A stretch of DNA of 64,000 nt from Halichondria panicea (lineage: Eukaryota; Porifera; Demospongiae; Suberitida; Halichondriidae), in contig NC_087385.1 in assembly GCF_963675165.1 (NCBI RefSeq), forward strand, positions 2,170,501-2,234,500, in the 5' to 3' direction. Below the pieces are notes generated by a model. The model had not been told where the DNA came from. It worked only from the letters and a program-made list of their open reading frames with translations, and did not search any database. Made by a program: the position numbers and the translations under genes. Positions 1 through 11,500 of the stretch are shown one piece after another. Numbering within the stretch: the first letter of the stretch is position 1; each line of letters starts with the position of its first letter.

Positions 1-239
1 AATTATGAGTCATCGAAGTTATTTTGAGTGCTACACGTTCATAGTTGCTTGTGTACGAGTCAAGTTTTCTGTTCATCAATTATCTACACAAAAGAATGAT
101 AACAGTAGCTCAATACTCAGTATTAAGCATGAACACTTACACCTTTGCGCTCTCTTCATTCTGAGTTCATGTCAGTACACTTATTTCCTGTGCTCACCTT
201 CATTGTTGCAAAAAACTGGGTTCGATATCATGACACCTC
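1..239. other. 3' flank, no gene seen
   Basis: Non-coding sequence beyond the stop codon of the minus-strand Reeler/EGF gene. No gene or RNA was recognised; it probably holds that gene's 3' UTR. Confidence 0.5.
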
Positions 240-3200
240 CTACCACTGGTGATCCTGCCACATCATAAGTTCTCTTCTTTTGACGCAGTTTGCACCACAA
301 TATACTAATAGTAGCATTAATGTTGTCAGAAACAATATTAGAAAAAAAGCACCAATAGCTATAGCAACCACACCACCAATCGTAGCTTTGGTACATGATA
401 TTCCAAAAACCAAATTGCACAAATCTTGAGTAACATCAATAGAATTTAGTCCTGAACCACTGGTTAGTCTGCAGTCAACACCACTGAAACCATCTGGACA
501 TACGCAATGTGTTGTATAACCAATTCCTTCGACACAAGTGCCATCATTTTGGCATCGATAAGTGGGTGCTTTATCACAAAAATTATCGTCCGTTTGGCAC
601 CGATCCCCATTGTAACCATCAGCACATGAGTAAGAAAATTGGATGCCAATTTCTTCAATGCATGTACCACCATTAAAGCAGGAATCTGGCTCACAGAAAT
701 CAATATCAATCTCACAAACATCACCAGTGAATCCATCCATGCAGTCGCAGCTAGTCTCAGTTCCAAAGCCCTCAATACAGCTTCCATTGTTCGTACAGTT
801 AACACTCAATTCTGTACCACAAAAGTTGTCATCATTATCACAATGATTTCCACTAAAACCGAAGGAGCAGTTACAAAAGGTTGTTAGTCCAAATCCTTCG
901 ATGCATATCCCATTATTAAAGCAGGAGGTAGCTTCGCAAAAATTTAAATCAGTTTCACAACGGCCACCCAAAAAACCAGCAAGGCAAGAACAGCTAAACG
1001 TTGGGCCGAATTCCTCTACACAGGTTCCATTGTTCTCACAACTATTACCAGCACAGGCAAAGAAAGCTCTGTCGTCCTGATCGCAAATGTTCCCAGAATA
1101 ACCGTCCGAACAAATGCAACTGATTCTTGATCCTTCTCCCTCGATACAAGTGCCTTTATTTGCACAAGTCTTTGGCTGACAGTAATCAAGGTCAATGTCA
1201 CATCTCAGACAACTGAAGCCCTCACTACACTCACACATAATAGGCTCACCATTGGTTTCAGAACAGTTTCCATTAAAGCTGCAGCTATTCTCAAGACAAA
1301 TTTCTGTTTCACACTGAATTCCACGATAGGTGCCAGCACAGTTACAGGAAATATGGATACCAATACCTTCAACACATGCTCCACCATTGCGACAAGAGTC
1401 CTGGTCACAAAATGGGAGATCTAGCTCACAATTTTGTCCGGAAAATCCGTCAACACATTCACAAGTTGTCATTGTTCCCACACCTTCTACACAAACACCA
1501 CTGTTCACACAAGTTGAATCAGTACAAAACTCGAGGTCAGTCTGACAAGCATCTCCTGTGAAACCAGTAGCACATTCACAAGAGAAAGCTCCACTTCCAA
1601 GGCCAGCATCGATACAAGTACCATTATTCATGCAAGGTACATCGTTACATGGGAACAAAGGTATACCACAGTTAAGACCTGTGTAGTCTGGAGTACAATC
1701 ACAAGTGTAGGCTCCATTAAGTAGGTTGTTACAGGTTGCATTACTTAAGCAAGGGGCCTCATCACATTCATTGATATCAACAGCACACGTATATCCTGTG
1801 AAACCTGTCAAACAAGTACAGGAAAATGTTATGTTTCCATCGATACACGCACTGCTACCAAAGTCACTGCAGGGACCAAATGGAGCAGGACCAAATGAGC
1901 AATAATCTATATCGTTCTCGCAAAGGTAACCAGACCAGCCTGGGTAACAATCACATGTGAAGCTGTTGATGTCATCTATACACACTCCATTTTGACAACT
2001 GGGACTAGCACTCTCACATTTATTAATATCAGTTTCACAAAAGTCACCAATGAATCCATCGATACAATCGTAAGAGAAAATACCAAATCCATCGATACAC
2101 GTGCCATTGTTACAGACTCCTTGGTTTAAGGTACACTGATCTATTTCAATCTCACAATTCTCACCAGTGAAGTCAATTGTGCAGTTGCACGTGTAGTTTG
2201 TAGTGCCAATGTTCTCACAGGTGGCATTGTTAAGGCAACGGTTTAGAGCACATGGGTCGAATAATGTCTCACAAAATTGACCTGTGTATGCTGGATGACG
2301 ACAGTCACATGTGAAATTGAGTTCTCCACTTGTGTTTATTGCTCTGCAAATTCCTCCATTGAAGCAGGTGACATCTTGACATTGATCTGTTGGAATTGTA
2401 TAAAGTGTACATGGAATTGTTTACATACATACCTGGCGTCCTAGTGATTGTAACAAACAAAGAAGTATCAATATCCATGGGTACCTCCATACTGTCTGCT
2501 AGACTCCCAAATACCACTGCATTCAGATTTAGACTGAAAATGGCCAAATTGTCACTGAACAGTTGAACAGGAATTGTATCACGAAGAAAGATCTGTTCTT
2601 GAATTACGATGAAATTGTTTTGTCTGTCTAAATTTGCAAGTGATGAAGCCTGATAATTCTTTTCTCTAGAACCGCTGTCATATCTAAATATACTCTGAAT
2701 TGGTCCTGACAATGTTAGAAATATGCCAAAAACGAAATCAAAAGCTGTTTCATTCACTATCACTGTGTAATTCAATACTCCTCTACCAACTACAACATCA
2801 GCCTAGTGTAGATGATGCTGGCCCTGTAATTAATTATTAATGAATGCAGTAATATAGTTATTTTGTATCTCACATTGTTGGCAAGTTGCTGTTGTATGAT
2901 CTCCATAGGAACCAAAGGAGCACACGTCCGTGCAGTGAGTTGTCAATAAGTATTCCGGTGGTTCACAGGCTGAAGTTTAGCAGTGAACAGATGTAAACAA
3001 TTATAATTATATCACTTACGATGTTCATTTATTTCAGGAGTTCTCAAATCAGCCCAAAAGATTTGCATTGACTGTACCACTGTGTATCTAATACCAAGGT
3101 TGATAATTATTGTTAACACACACTTTCAAGAACGTTTGTTTGTCTTACACAAAGTATACTGGACCCGAGCCTTTTGGGGGAGCTGTCCATTCAAATGTAA

Positions 3201-3784
3201 CGTTCATCTTACTGCTCCCATTCACATGGGTAACTGCACTGCCTAGGGGGTACTGCGAAGGGGGTGGTGCAAACAATTATTCATTGTTTACGTGGCCGTA
3301 ACAAACTATAATAATTCATCTCGATAATTCATACCTGAGCTTAATCGCAATTTTGAAAACCATACTCGTTGGTATTTGAAGAATTAAAAATACCGGTAAC
3401 ATTGTCAGGAAACCTGATATTTCTTGCCTGAATTAGGAAGCCTCTGAAACCCACAAAATTTGAATTGTTGGCTTGTAGTATCACTGTGTACATGTTGTGA
3501 AAAAGTAGTTCATCTACATTTAGGTATACACGATGGTATACTCTTCTTACTGTAAATTGTATACCTGTGTAAGTGACCCCAGGCACATATTGATACACAC
3601 TGCTTGGAGCAAGAAATTCTTCGATTGCTAGCTCATATGGGTTTGTTTCCGCTGGTTGTGATGAAGCTCCATCATGGTTTGGCTGTAAGGTAGAACAGGC
3701 CTCTGGTGGAGCTCCTGATGAATAGCCATCACTTTGTTGCATTAGTGCAGCAATTAGACTGAGTATAATAATGAGTCGACGCAT
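240..3784 (-). CDS. Reeler domain + 16 EGF repeats, type I membrane protein (frame broken)
   Basis: Probable cell-surface adhesion or receptor protein. Exons on the minus strand: 3784-3335, 3252-3149, 3087-3020, 2969-2874, about 2802-2433 and 2386-240. Exon 1 starts with a signal peptide (MRRLIIILSLIAAL) and a Reeler domain (motif FRGFLIQAR); exon 2 completes it with VTFEWTAPPKGSGPVYF. Exon 4 is Cys-rich, and exon 5 encodes a roughly 125-residue extracellular module I do not recognise. The last exon of 2147 bp encodes 16 EGF-like repeats, one transmembrane helix and a short basic tail. The start at 3784 is chosen because it begins the signal peptide. Two oddities: an in-frame TAA at 3341-3343 just before a good donor, and a one-base phase error at the start of exon 5. 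Either the allele is a pseudogene or there are consensus errors. The domain calls are secure; the exact junctions near the breaks are not. Confidence 0.75.
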
Positions 3785-5260
3785 CTTTTCAGAAACTGTC
3801 AGTTTAATATAGGGTGTAATTATGGCCCAAGATAACACAATCACATAATTATGCTGCATGTGTGGTATGCAGTGGACATAAACAATGTTTTCCCTTGTGG
3901 AATAGCTGATGATTTCCCTTGTGGAATGTCTGATGATTTAACATGCAGTGAACTGTTATTGGTGTTTGTAAACAAATCAGGCAATAATCTTAATGTTCAA
4001 GGAATATGCAGTCATTTCCCATGTGTTTTTCATGTTCTCAAGTGTATATATACAGTAGGTACGTTGTATTACTGTGAGTTAATAGAATGTACACTAGTAA
4101 ATAATTCATGTGTTTACTGTACTGTTAGCTAGTGTATAATTTGTGAAAAATTTGCAAGTCAGCCAATCAGCAGAACATTTGACTTTGTGCTAACTTTTTG
4201 TGTTCTAGCAGGAATCATGGTGTCATATAACTACCGGTGTAGAAGCGATATGGGGCTCCGCTCATTTTTGGGCCCCCAGCCCTAAAACGCTAGCGATTTG
4301 GATGTTATATAGGGGGGTCCTATTGCACTAGTGCCCTTGGTCCCCCATAGTGATTTAGGGCCCCCCTACAGCAGTCTATTCTGAGCAGTGGAGTCAAGCC
4401 AGCACAACAGTAATAGGAGGTTGAGTTGAGAATCAAGTTATGTAGATCTAAATTTCGATCTATAATTTGTGATGCTATATAACAACAGTATAGGGCAGCA
4501 GCCATAAGTGCAAAATACCTGCGCGTTACAGTGTTAGCACAAAGCACCATTGTACACAGGACATGCATTCATACTGAACATAAGACGTTGGCTATAATTA
4601 TAGCTACTGCATGACAATACAGGTTAGAGCATCAGCCACAGCCCACTTTGTGTAATTGTTATCAAGAAATTTTTTTGGTAGAGTTGAAAATAAACTATAA
4701 AGAAAGAGCAAGAAATTTTGCTAAATAGACTAGACAATAGCACTTGCAAGTCATGGTGTTATCAAACATTCAGCAAGAGAGCTTGGTGAATGGTAGGAGC
4801 TGCTTACCTATATGGCCATAGACTGTGAGTAAGCAGAGCAAGATCTAGTCAGCAAGGAACATCTAGATTTAATCAGAGCCTAGGGCTGAGATTAATACTA
4901 TCTACACTGTAAGTTTTAAGTGGGGGCCCCAAATCTACACGGTATAGATTTAGCTTTTGCGAACTGATCACTACTCGCTATGTTTGCTGCTCGCAAAACA
5001 TTCTAGTAGTGTCAGTACTGTTGATACATGTAAATGTAGTTTGCAGTACTGTGAAGTATAAACACCTCAGTCACTGACAGACAAAAATCTGGAACTGCAC
5101 ACATTTTTAATATATTAGGTAGTGCTATAGTGTCCATTAGTTCTGAAGTACATTTACAATTGCATACATGTTCTAAATTATGTGAGCAATCACCCAGAGG
5201 CATCACCAAAATAACAAGAGGGTATATAAGTAAATGGGGAGAAATGAATTAACTTAGAGT
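3785..5260. other. Gene-poor spacer
   Basis: No supported gene. Around 4240-4370 there is a local GC-rich patch with G and C runs inside AT-rich sequence, resembling an old repeat. The rest is AT-rich spacer holding the promoter of the Reeler/EGF gene at its left edge and the 3' end of the transporter gene at its right. Confidence 0.5.
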
Positions 5261-6976
5261 TTAATCTCTGAGTTCCTCGTAATCTTGTCTTCTCGGCCTG
5301 TTCTGTGCTGCCTCTTCATTATGTTCATGAAATGATTCCTCATCTCTCCTGCGATACTTGTACTGATTCACAGCTATTGCAAATGAAACAAATCCGATCA
5401 AAGCAACGGTAATGCACACAAGATAAAAGCCAAACCCACAACTGATCACTGGTGGATATTTTCCCAAGTAACTGTCTTTCCATATGCGATCCATTCTGAA
5501 AGGAATGGAAAGGACAATACCTAGAATACGATTTGAGCCAACTAGTGCATAGAAAGCCCCCACTAGAACTCCCTTCATTGTGTGTGGACCTTGTGCCGAT
5601 ATAAACTCAAGACTGGTGGCCAATAATAGGAAGTAACATCCGTTTATGACCCCTGGAAATAGTAATACTGTCCAATGCATATTCAAGGTGGTTTTATTGT
5701 GTTCAACCTCGTGCAAAAACATACACTTTGGTTGCGGTTCTTTGTGAGTATACAAATTAAGGTGACCGGCGAAGTCAATTGTAAGCATGCTCACAACTGC
5801 TAAGATATAGAGAGGCACCAGTATGAGAAGGCGGTGAACAATCTTTGGTCGTCTGTTTCGCAGTACGGAGTACATTAGCCAAATGTAGATGGGGAGTATG
5901 AATACTGTAAGTACATCTGAAAAAAACTCTGGGCTTAGTCGGTCACAAGTGGTGTTCACATTACTAAATGATATTGAAAATCCGGTGTGTGTTGAGAAAT
6001 TATTGAAGAAGGAAGTCATTGGTAAGTCAAGGATAAAAACAGGTCCTAGAGCAAATAGTATTAGAAGTACACTCTTAAAAGATTTCACATCTTCAACATC
6101 TGAAGTTTTGAATGGTCCGCCATATCGTTCTTTTGCGTAATCAAGTCTTGAAAACTTAAAATGAGTGGAAAAAGTTGGGACAGGAAGTAATGGGTGACTA
6201 TTCTTGCGTGCAAAATTTAGAATCTTTATTATCATTTTGTAAGGGTTGTACTGTACACCGTCATGATTAAATTGACGCCTTGTACAGCAACTTACCAGGA
6301 GCAAAATGAGGAGGAGCGTTAGAAAACATATTGGTAAAGACTGAATGAAGAACTTAAATATGTGTGTAATTTCTTCATCGATGCAAGTGTCAACAACATA
6401 GATCACCTTAGTCGAAACTTCGCCCACCTTAACGGCCCACACCAGCCAATGCACAAATATGCCAAGACTTTCACTAGGTTTATCGATCAGCTGATCCAGT
6501 CCAAACTGAATGATATTACTGTTGAGAATTGAAACCCCGACAACGAATATTAGCGAGGAACATATGTTCAGTATCATGGTCGCAATTGCTAGCATGACAC
6601 CATTTTCAGGTTTTGTTGAATCTCCAACAAATTGAATGATTGAAGCAATTGATGATGCCAGCATGGATACAGTCGCAAGTATTAGACCACTGATCAATGT
6701 TTTGTATCTGCCCAAACACACATCACCTACGATCACACCTAGTGGATATGCAACAAGCAGCAAACTAAGGATTGTGCCCTCCAAAATCGCCTTCCAATCC
6801 ACAAAATCCGGCGGTACTTTTAAGATGGTCGGTAACGCTTCAAGAGCTGTGAAGTAGATAGATGTTACAAGTGTCACCCACAATAGTATTTGCACCACTG
6901 GTTTGGTGAAGATGAACATGGGCCTCCTAAAAGAGCACATGCGAATAGTCATCATCTGTCTAGTTTGTCGTAACAT
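5261..6976 (-). CDS. POT/SLC15-like proton-oligopeptide transporter family protein
   Basis: A single exon encoding 571 residues with about 12 hydrophobic segments, predicted in the plasma or endolysosomal membrane. Family marks I can see: GDVCLGRYKTLISG after the second helix (POT loop signature D-x-x-LGRYxT), the stretch NIIQFGLDQL (POT N-x-x-x-xG-x-DQ), and EFISAQGPHTMKGVLVGAFY in the C-terminal half (POT EF-x-x-x-Q-x-P-x-x-MK). The usual ExxER motif in helix 1, which couples protons, is not present; the equivalent region reads VTSIYFTALEAL. Substrate preference and proton coupling therefore cannot be assumed. A charged tail ends in RRQDYEELRD. The methionine at 6976 gives the longest frame. 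It lies on the same strand as the GABA-B-like and Reeler/EGF genes but is far from both. Confidence 0.82.
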   Translation of the reverse strand: MLRQTRQMMTIRMCSFRRPMFIFTKPVVQILLWVTLVTSIYFTALEALPTILKVPPDFVDWKAILEGTILSLLLVAYPLGVIVGDVCLGRYKTLISGLILATVSMLASSIASIIQFVGDSTKPENGVMLAIATMILNICSSLIFVVGVSILNSNIIQFGLDQLIDKPSESLGIFVHWLVWAVKVGEVSTKVIYVVDTCIDEEITHIFKFFIQSLPICFLTLLLILLLVSCCTRRQFNHDGVQYNPYKMIIKILNFARKNSHPLLPVPTFSTHFKFSRLDYAKERYGGPFKTSDVEDVKSFKSVLLILFALGPVFILDLPMTSFFNNFSTHTGFSISFSNVNTTCDRLSPEFFSDVLTVFILPIYIWLMYSVLRNRRPKIVHRLLILVPLYILAVVSMLTIDFAGHLNLYTHKEPQPKCMFLHEVEHNKTTLNMHWTVLLFPGVINGCYFLLLATSLEFISAQGPHTMKGVLVGAFYALVGSNRILGIVLSIPFRMDRIWKDSYLGKYPPVISCGFGFYLVCITVALIGFVSFAIAVNQYKYRRRDEESFHEHNEEAAQNRPRRQDYEELRD

Positions 6977-8572
6977 AGTGGACTAGCTTGTTGTAGACTG
7001 CATGCATACTAGACTGAGGCTGTGATACAGCAAAAAGTGTTTCTAAGCTTTCAATGTTGTAACTGCGTGTGTGTGATTCGAATAACGTACTTGTATCGAT
7101 AACATTAATCTGATACAATGCGCTGTTTTACTTTCAGAATAAACAAAGTACCCGCGCATGTGTCAGCAGCTGTATGTATGATGTAGGAACTAGGTACACA
7201 ATGATGTAGCTAGATCTACCAATAACTGGGCAGTCCTTTGGGAGTCCGCTTAGGGTAATTTGTTCTAAACGTGGGAAATTAATTAAATTATTAGAAATCA
7301 AGTAAGTGTAATGAATTCGCTCATGCATGACTTGTGACTTGCATGGGCAAAATCTTAGTGAGATACCTGTACAACAATCGATTTAAATCGACTGAAATCA
7401 TTCACTAGCTATTATGTAGTCAATGGTGTATAGCAGACTACCGTATAGTGCTAGAAATAGATTTATTAATTTTGTTCATTATTTTTAAGATTACAAAACT
7501 TTATGCGATAATTATTACCCGAGGCGCGCGTGGGCGGCCACGGGTATAGTAGTCCGTTGGTCTGTTTGTTTGTTTGTAATGTGTGAGTCTACTCACCTGC
7601 ATGCCATGGCACTGCGTTTACAGCATGGATAGCCTTCATACAACAAGTTATTAATTTTAATAGTGGCAGAATTTCATGTTAAACCTTCGTTGTCAAATAA
7701 AAACGAGCAAAAGCTAAGAAGCTTGTGACTGGGTCTGCTTACCTGGATGCTCTAGCACTGCGTTTACAGCATGGGTAGCCTCCACACAACAAGTCAGTAC
7801 TTCTAATAGTGGCAGCTTTCGGTGTTAAAGCTTCGTTGTCTAATAAAAGCGAGCAAAATGTAGCTTGAACAGAACTTGCACATGCGTTACTTATAACTGA
7901 AGTGATCCTGTACCAGGTCCAGAAACAATGGAACAGGGTCACTAAAGTAGAAAGCTGTATATACCAGGAACAATATTGGAACAGGGTCACTAAACCAGAA
8001 AGCTTGCTTTAGCTGACTGGGATCCATGCAGGACCTGGAGCCATACTTCTCTGAGACTCCATGCTTCTTTGCTGTGATCCTAATCCACAGTGCATATATT
8101 TATAGTACTACTACCTGTTCTCAAATGTTTCAGCATGCCTCCAGTCTGGTTTAGTTTTATTGCTCCTGAGTTGCTGTGCAAGTCATGCATGATGATGATA
8201 ACAACATCACTATATGCACTGCATTATATCAGTCTTCTGGTTTCTTTATAATCATGTCACCAGCCGAGGGTTTGCACTTTAGTGCTCTAGTTTCTTTATG
8301 CTTTCCTCCATTAAACGCCGCAATTTCAATGGGATTGTATAGGCCTCGATGAAAAGCCAATTTCGATACAAATTAATGCGACGTAGCCGCTTGCATAAGT
8401 AGCATTAGTTGGTCTCACGCATTAATTTCTAGCACAGTATGGTATACATGAACAGTTTTATCATCGATGTGTATACACTTCGGTCTGTTATACATAATTA
8501 ATAAGTACTGAAATTATGCAGCAAAAAAGTTTCAGCTTAATAAGTCAGACTACTGAGTACAGTTCAGTGTTT
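6977..8572. other. Spacer with local duplications
   Basis: No supported gene. It contains a ~120 bp direct duplication (7595-7714 and 7741-7860), a second short duplication at about 7915-8004, and a GC-rich scrap at 7510-7545. The 3' UTR of the GABA-B-like receptor should lie at the right edge. Confidence 0.5.
7595..7860. repeat. ~120 bp direct duplication, 146 bp offset
   Basis: Two copies begin with the shared word CACTGCGTTTACAGCATGG (7610 and 7756) and stay alignable through AATAGTGGCAG and CTTCGTTGTC to GAGCAAAA. They differ by scattered substitutions, so the duplication is not recent. No coding frame is preserved. Confidence 0.75.
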
Positions 8573-11500
8573 TCATGGTGTAGCAATACTGTCCCCATTC
8601 CTCTTCATCACGTCATCTCCCTGTACGTTTATAATGAGTAATCATGACTATAGTTAAGAAATTGAATGCAGTTCACCTGTTCAAAATGAGCAAGCTGTTT
8701 TTGTAACTGGGCAATCTTTGCTTGGATGTCTTGAACGGTTACTGGTTCCAGTAAGTCTTGCGAGGTGTTGTGAGTTACTGTGAAGTGGCTGGTATTTGGT
8801 TGTGAATCATGCTCAGTGAAGACATTACTGCCGTCAGGATCTTTGTACAGCAGTATTGCCTATAATTATATGTGTAAAGTATGCGTTTAAAATACACTTT
8901 ACTATACTTTAATTTATTAGAATAAAACATACCTTTGGAATGAAGGTTAGACCCAGGAAGAGAGTTGCTCCAGCGAAGATGGCCAGCCCATACAGGGTGA
9001 CGTACACATCACGATGGCTCCTGAGAGCAAACTCTGTCACTATCAGCATTGTGATAATCACCGTGTTGATGTAAATAATAGTGTACAGTTCCTTCGTATC
9101 ATTCAACCCCTTAACTTTCACTTTCCGTGTCGTGAAGGCCATGAAAATAGCTCCAAGTTGTAGCAGAGCTTTGTAACCAAAAGAAATTGCAATCCAGACT
9201 GTAGCTGCTGTGCTGGCACACACAAAAATGAACACTCTTTCGTTCCTTCCATTCTGCATGCATAAATATACGATATCATTAAACATGTGCCCCTAGGCCC
9301 TATATAGGCTATAGAAATTGCCCTAGCTATTCATACTAATTATGCACTTACATGTTGACGATCATCATTGACAAGAGTGGCATTTGCTGTGATTCTTGAC
9401 CCTGGAATGGCCGTTCCCACTGTCATGACAATCATCTCTAAGCCAACAATAACAGCCACAATAATCACCAGCATCCAGTCTTTGATCACCTGTACATTAG
9501 CATGCATTCTGACAGAGTAATATCCTTTGTATTGATGTGTACATGCAAAAGAAAAGATAAATGGGTAATTTTATTAAAGTGTACCATTTTATTAGGAGTT
9601 GGGTTGCTGAAGATGTAGTAAATCCTCCATTGTTTGGCCAGAATGACGGCAAAGCAGAGAGTGTTGCCAACAGAGAACAGCCAAAATCGAAACTGAAAGA
9701 ACGTGTATGATCAATGTTCTATCATATTGACTGTTGCTCACATTGCACAGTATGGTCTCTTCCAGTTGTTGTGAGCGCTCTTGTGCTGATGTACCATAGA
9801 AAAATAAAGCTAGGTAGAGCAATGTTGCCCCGGCAATTAGCAGGAAGTTCAAGTTTGGACTTCCAAGTTTGACAACACTGAAAATAGGTTATGTTGTATA
9901 TAGGATTGAATTTACTTCTTTATTATCTTTCACTTACCGTTTCTTTCTAAAGAGTGTGTTAAAAATGAGTGCCACTACAACGAATGCTAGGCCGATAATT
10001 CCCAGTAGGGAGTATATGATCGTTATCGCTAAGTGAGTGTGGTCTATGACATCCTGTGGGCTACCATCGTATGGTACAACTCCATCTATAAACGACAGAC
10101 AGAATAGTACTCTATAATCACTTTTCTGAAGGCAGAGTGTGTATGGCGTGAGGTCACAAACAGTATAATTATCTCTAGTTCACATCTAAATTGTACAACC
10201 CAGAGTATACAAATAGAATCTGAAAGTTTCACTCACTTGGTTTTGATGTGCGTGCACAAGTAAACGCACTGTTTTCATAACTACCACTTTTCTAAACTAG
10301 CTATAGGTATATAATTATTCAGTGTAGACTTTGGGAATGCAAATCACATGTCTGGTATTGCTTGCCTGGCCATATGCTGTTGTAGCTTTCGTTGAGACTG
10401 AATACAACAGAGCCATTGCTAACATATTGAACAATTCCAAATGCATAGTTGTCCTCGTTGGTCACCCTAGCAACAGCCGGTCTTGTAACCTTGTAACCAT
10501 CTATTATCGTCAATCAGAATTTACTTATAAATTATAATATTTTTGATGTTCATAACACACCTCCATGTTGCATGACTCTATGTTGCTTAAGTCTCATTAC
10601 ATTCTCAGGTCTAGCACCATCTGGCTTGAATCTAATGGGTCCCTGTGTGAAAAAAGCATTTAGCCATAATAACATTATAGCTAATTGACCTACCGTTATT
10701 CCAGTTATTTTAACTTCATGGAATGCTTTTTCCATGTAGCAGCCCATCCTTCTGTTTGTGTGGTTGAAGTTATACAAACGAACAAGTTCCCCAGGGTATT
10801 TGTTGTCGTCACAATCGCTGATGATGGTACCATTTTGCGCCCATCTGTCCACTAAGTCCAGTCCGTAAGCAACTACCCACATTGCATCATAAGCATTCCC
10901 AAAGAAATTGAGTGATGTATAATTTGAATAGCGTTCCTCCTTCATCAGATTTTGATATTTGGTTAAGAATTCTGCAGGTGTCTATAAAAAGGGGAATGCA
11001 ATATTATTAATTGAGTGTTCCCCGTGCAGTATTAGAACTGGTGCTCCATGAATGTTAATTTACTCAATAAATTATCATCAATGCTCTATAGCTAGCTGTC
11101 TTCTTACCATTCCTGAGTATGAAACTGCTGAAGAGTTTTCCATTAAAGCGTACGACTCAGGGGTTATTGCATACGTTTTGTTTAGAGCCATCATAACTTG
11201 TTCTCTGGTGCAAGAGCTGTTGACGTGTTTGTAGGCTGTATCCCACCACTCAGTCATGTATCGACCGTGCATTATGAGCACTATCTCCTGGTCCAGCAGT
11301 CTCTGACCATACTTTCGATAGGCCTATAGTGCAGTTCATGCAAAGATACAATCAAGCAAAGCTATCGGGATTTATTATTCTTTCAGTTTGGGAGAATTCT
11401 CTGGCGCTATGAGCGCTATGAAGCCAGTACACACATGCATAACTAACCTCACAAAGGATATGGTAAGCATGAACTTCAAAGGTATTGATCATGATGATTC

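Noticed and set aside
643-846. Plus-strand frames across the EGF exon
   Set aside because: They are antisense shadows of the EGF repeats; the Cys pattern exists only on the minus strand.
10319-10365. Reading through the receptor exon to a stop at 10319 as the gene's end
   Set aside because: The following seven-helix exons are in perfect phase if the GC donor is used; read-through would remove them.
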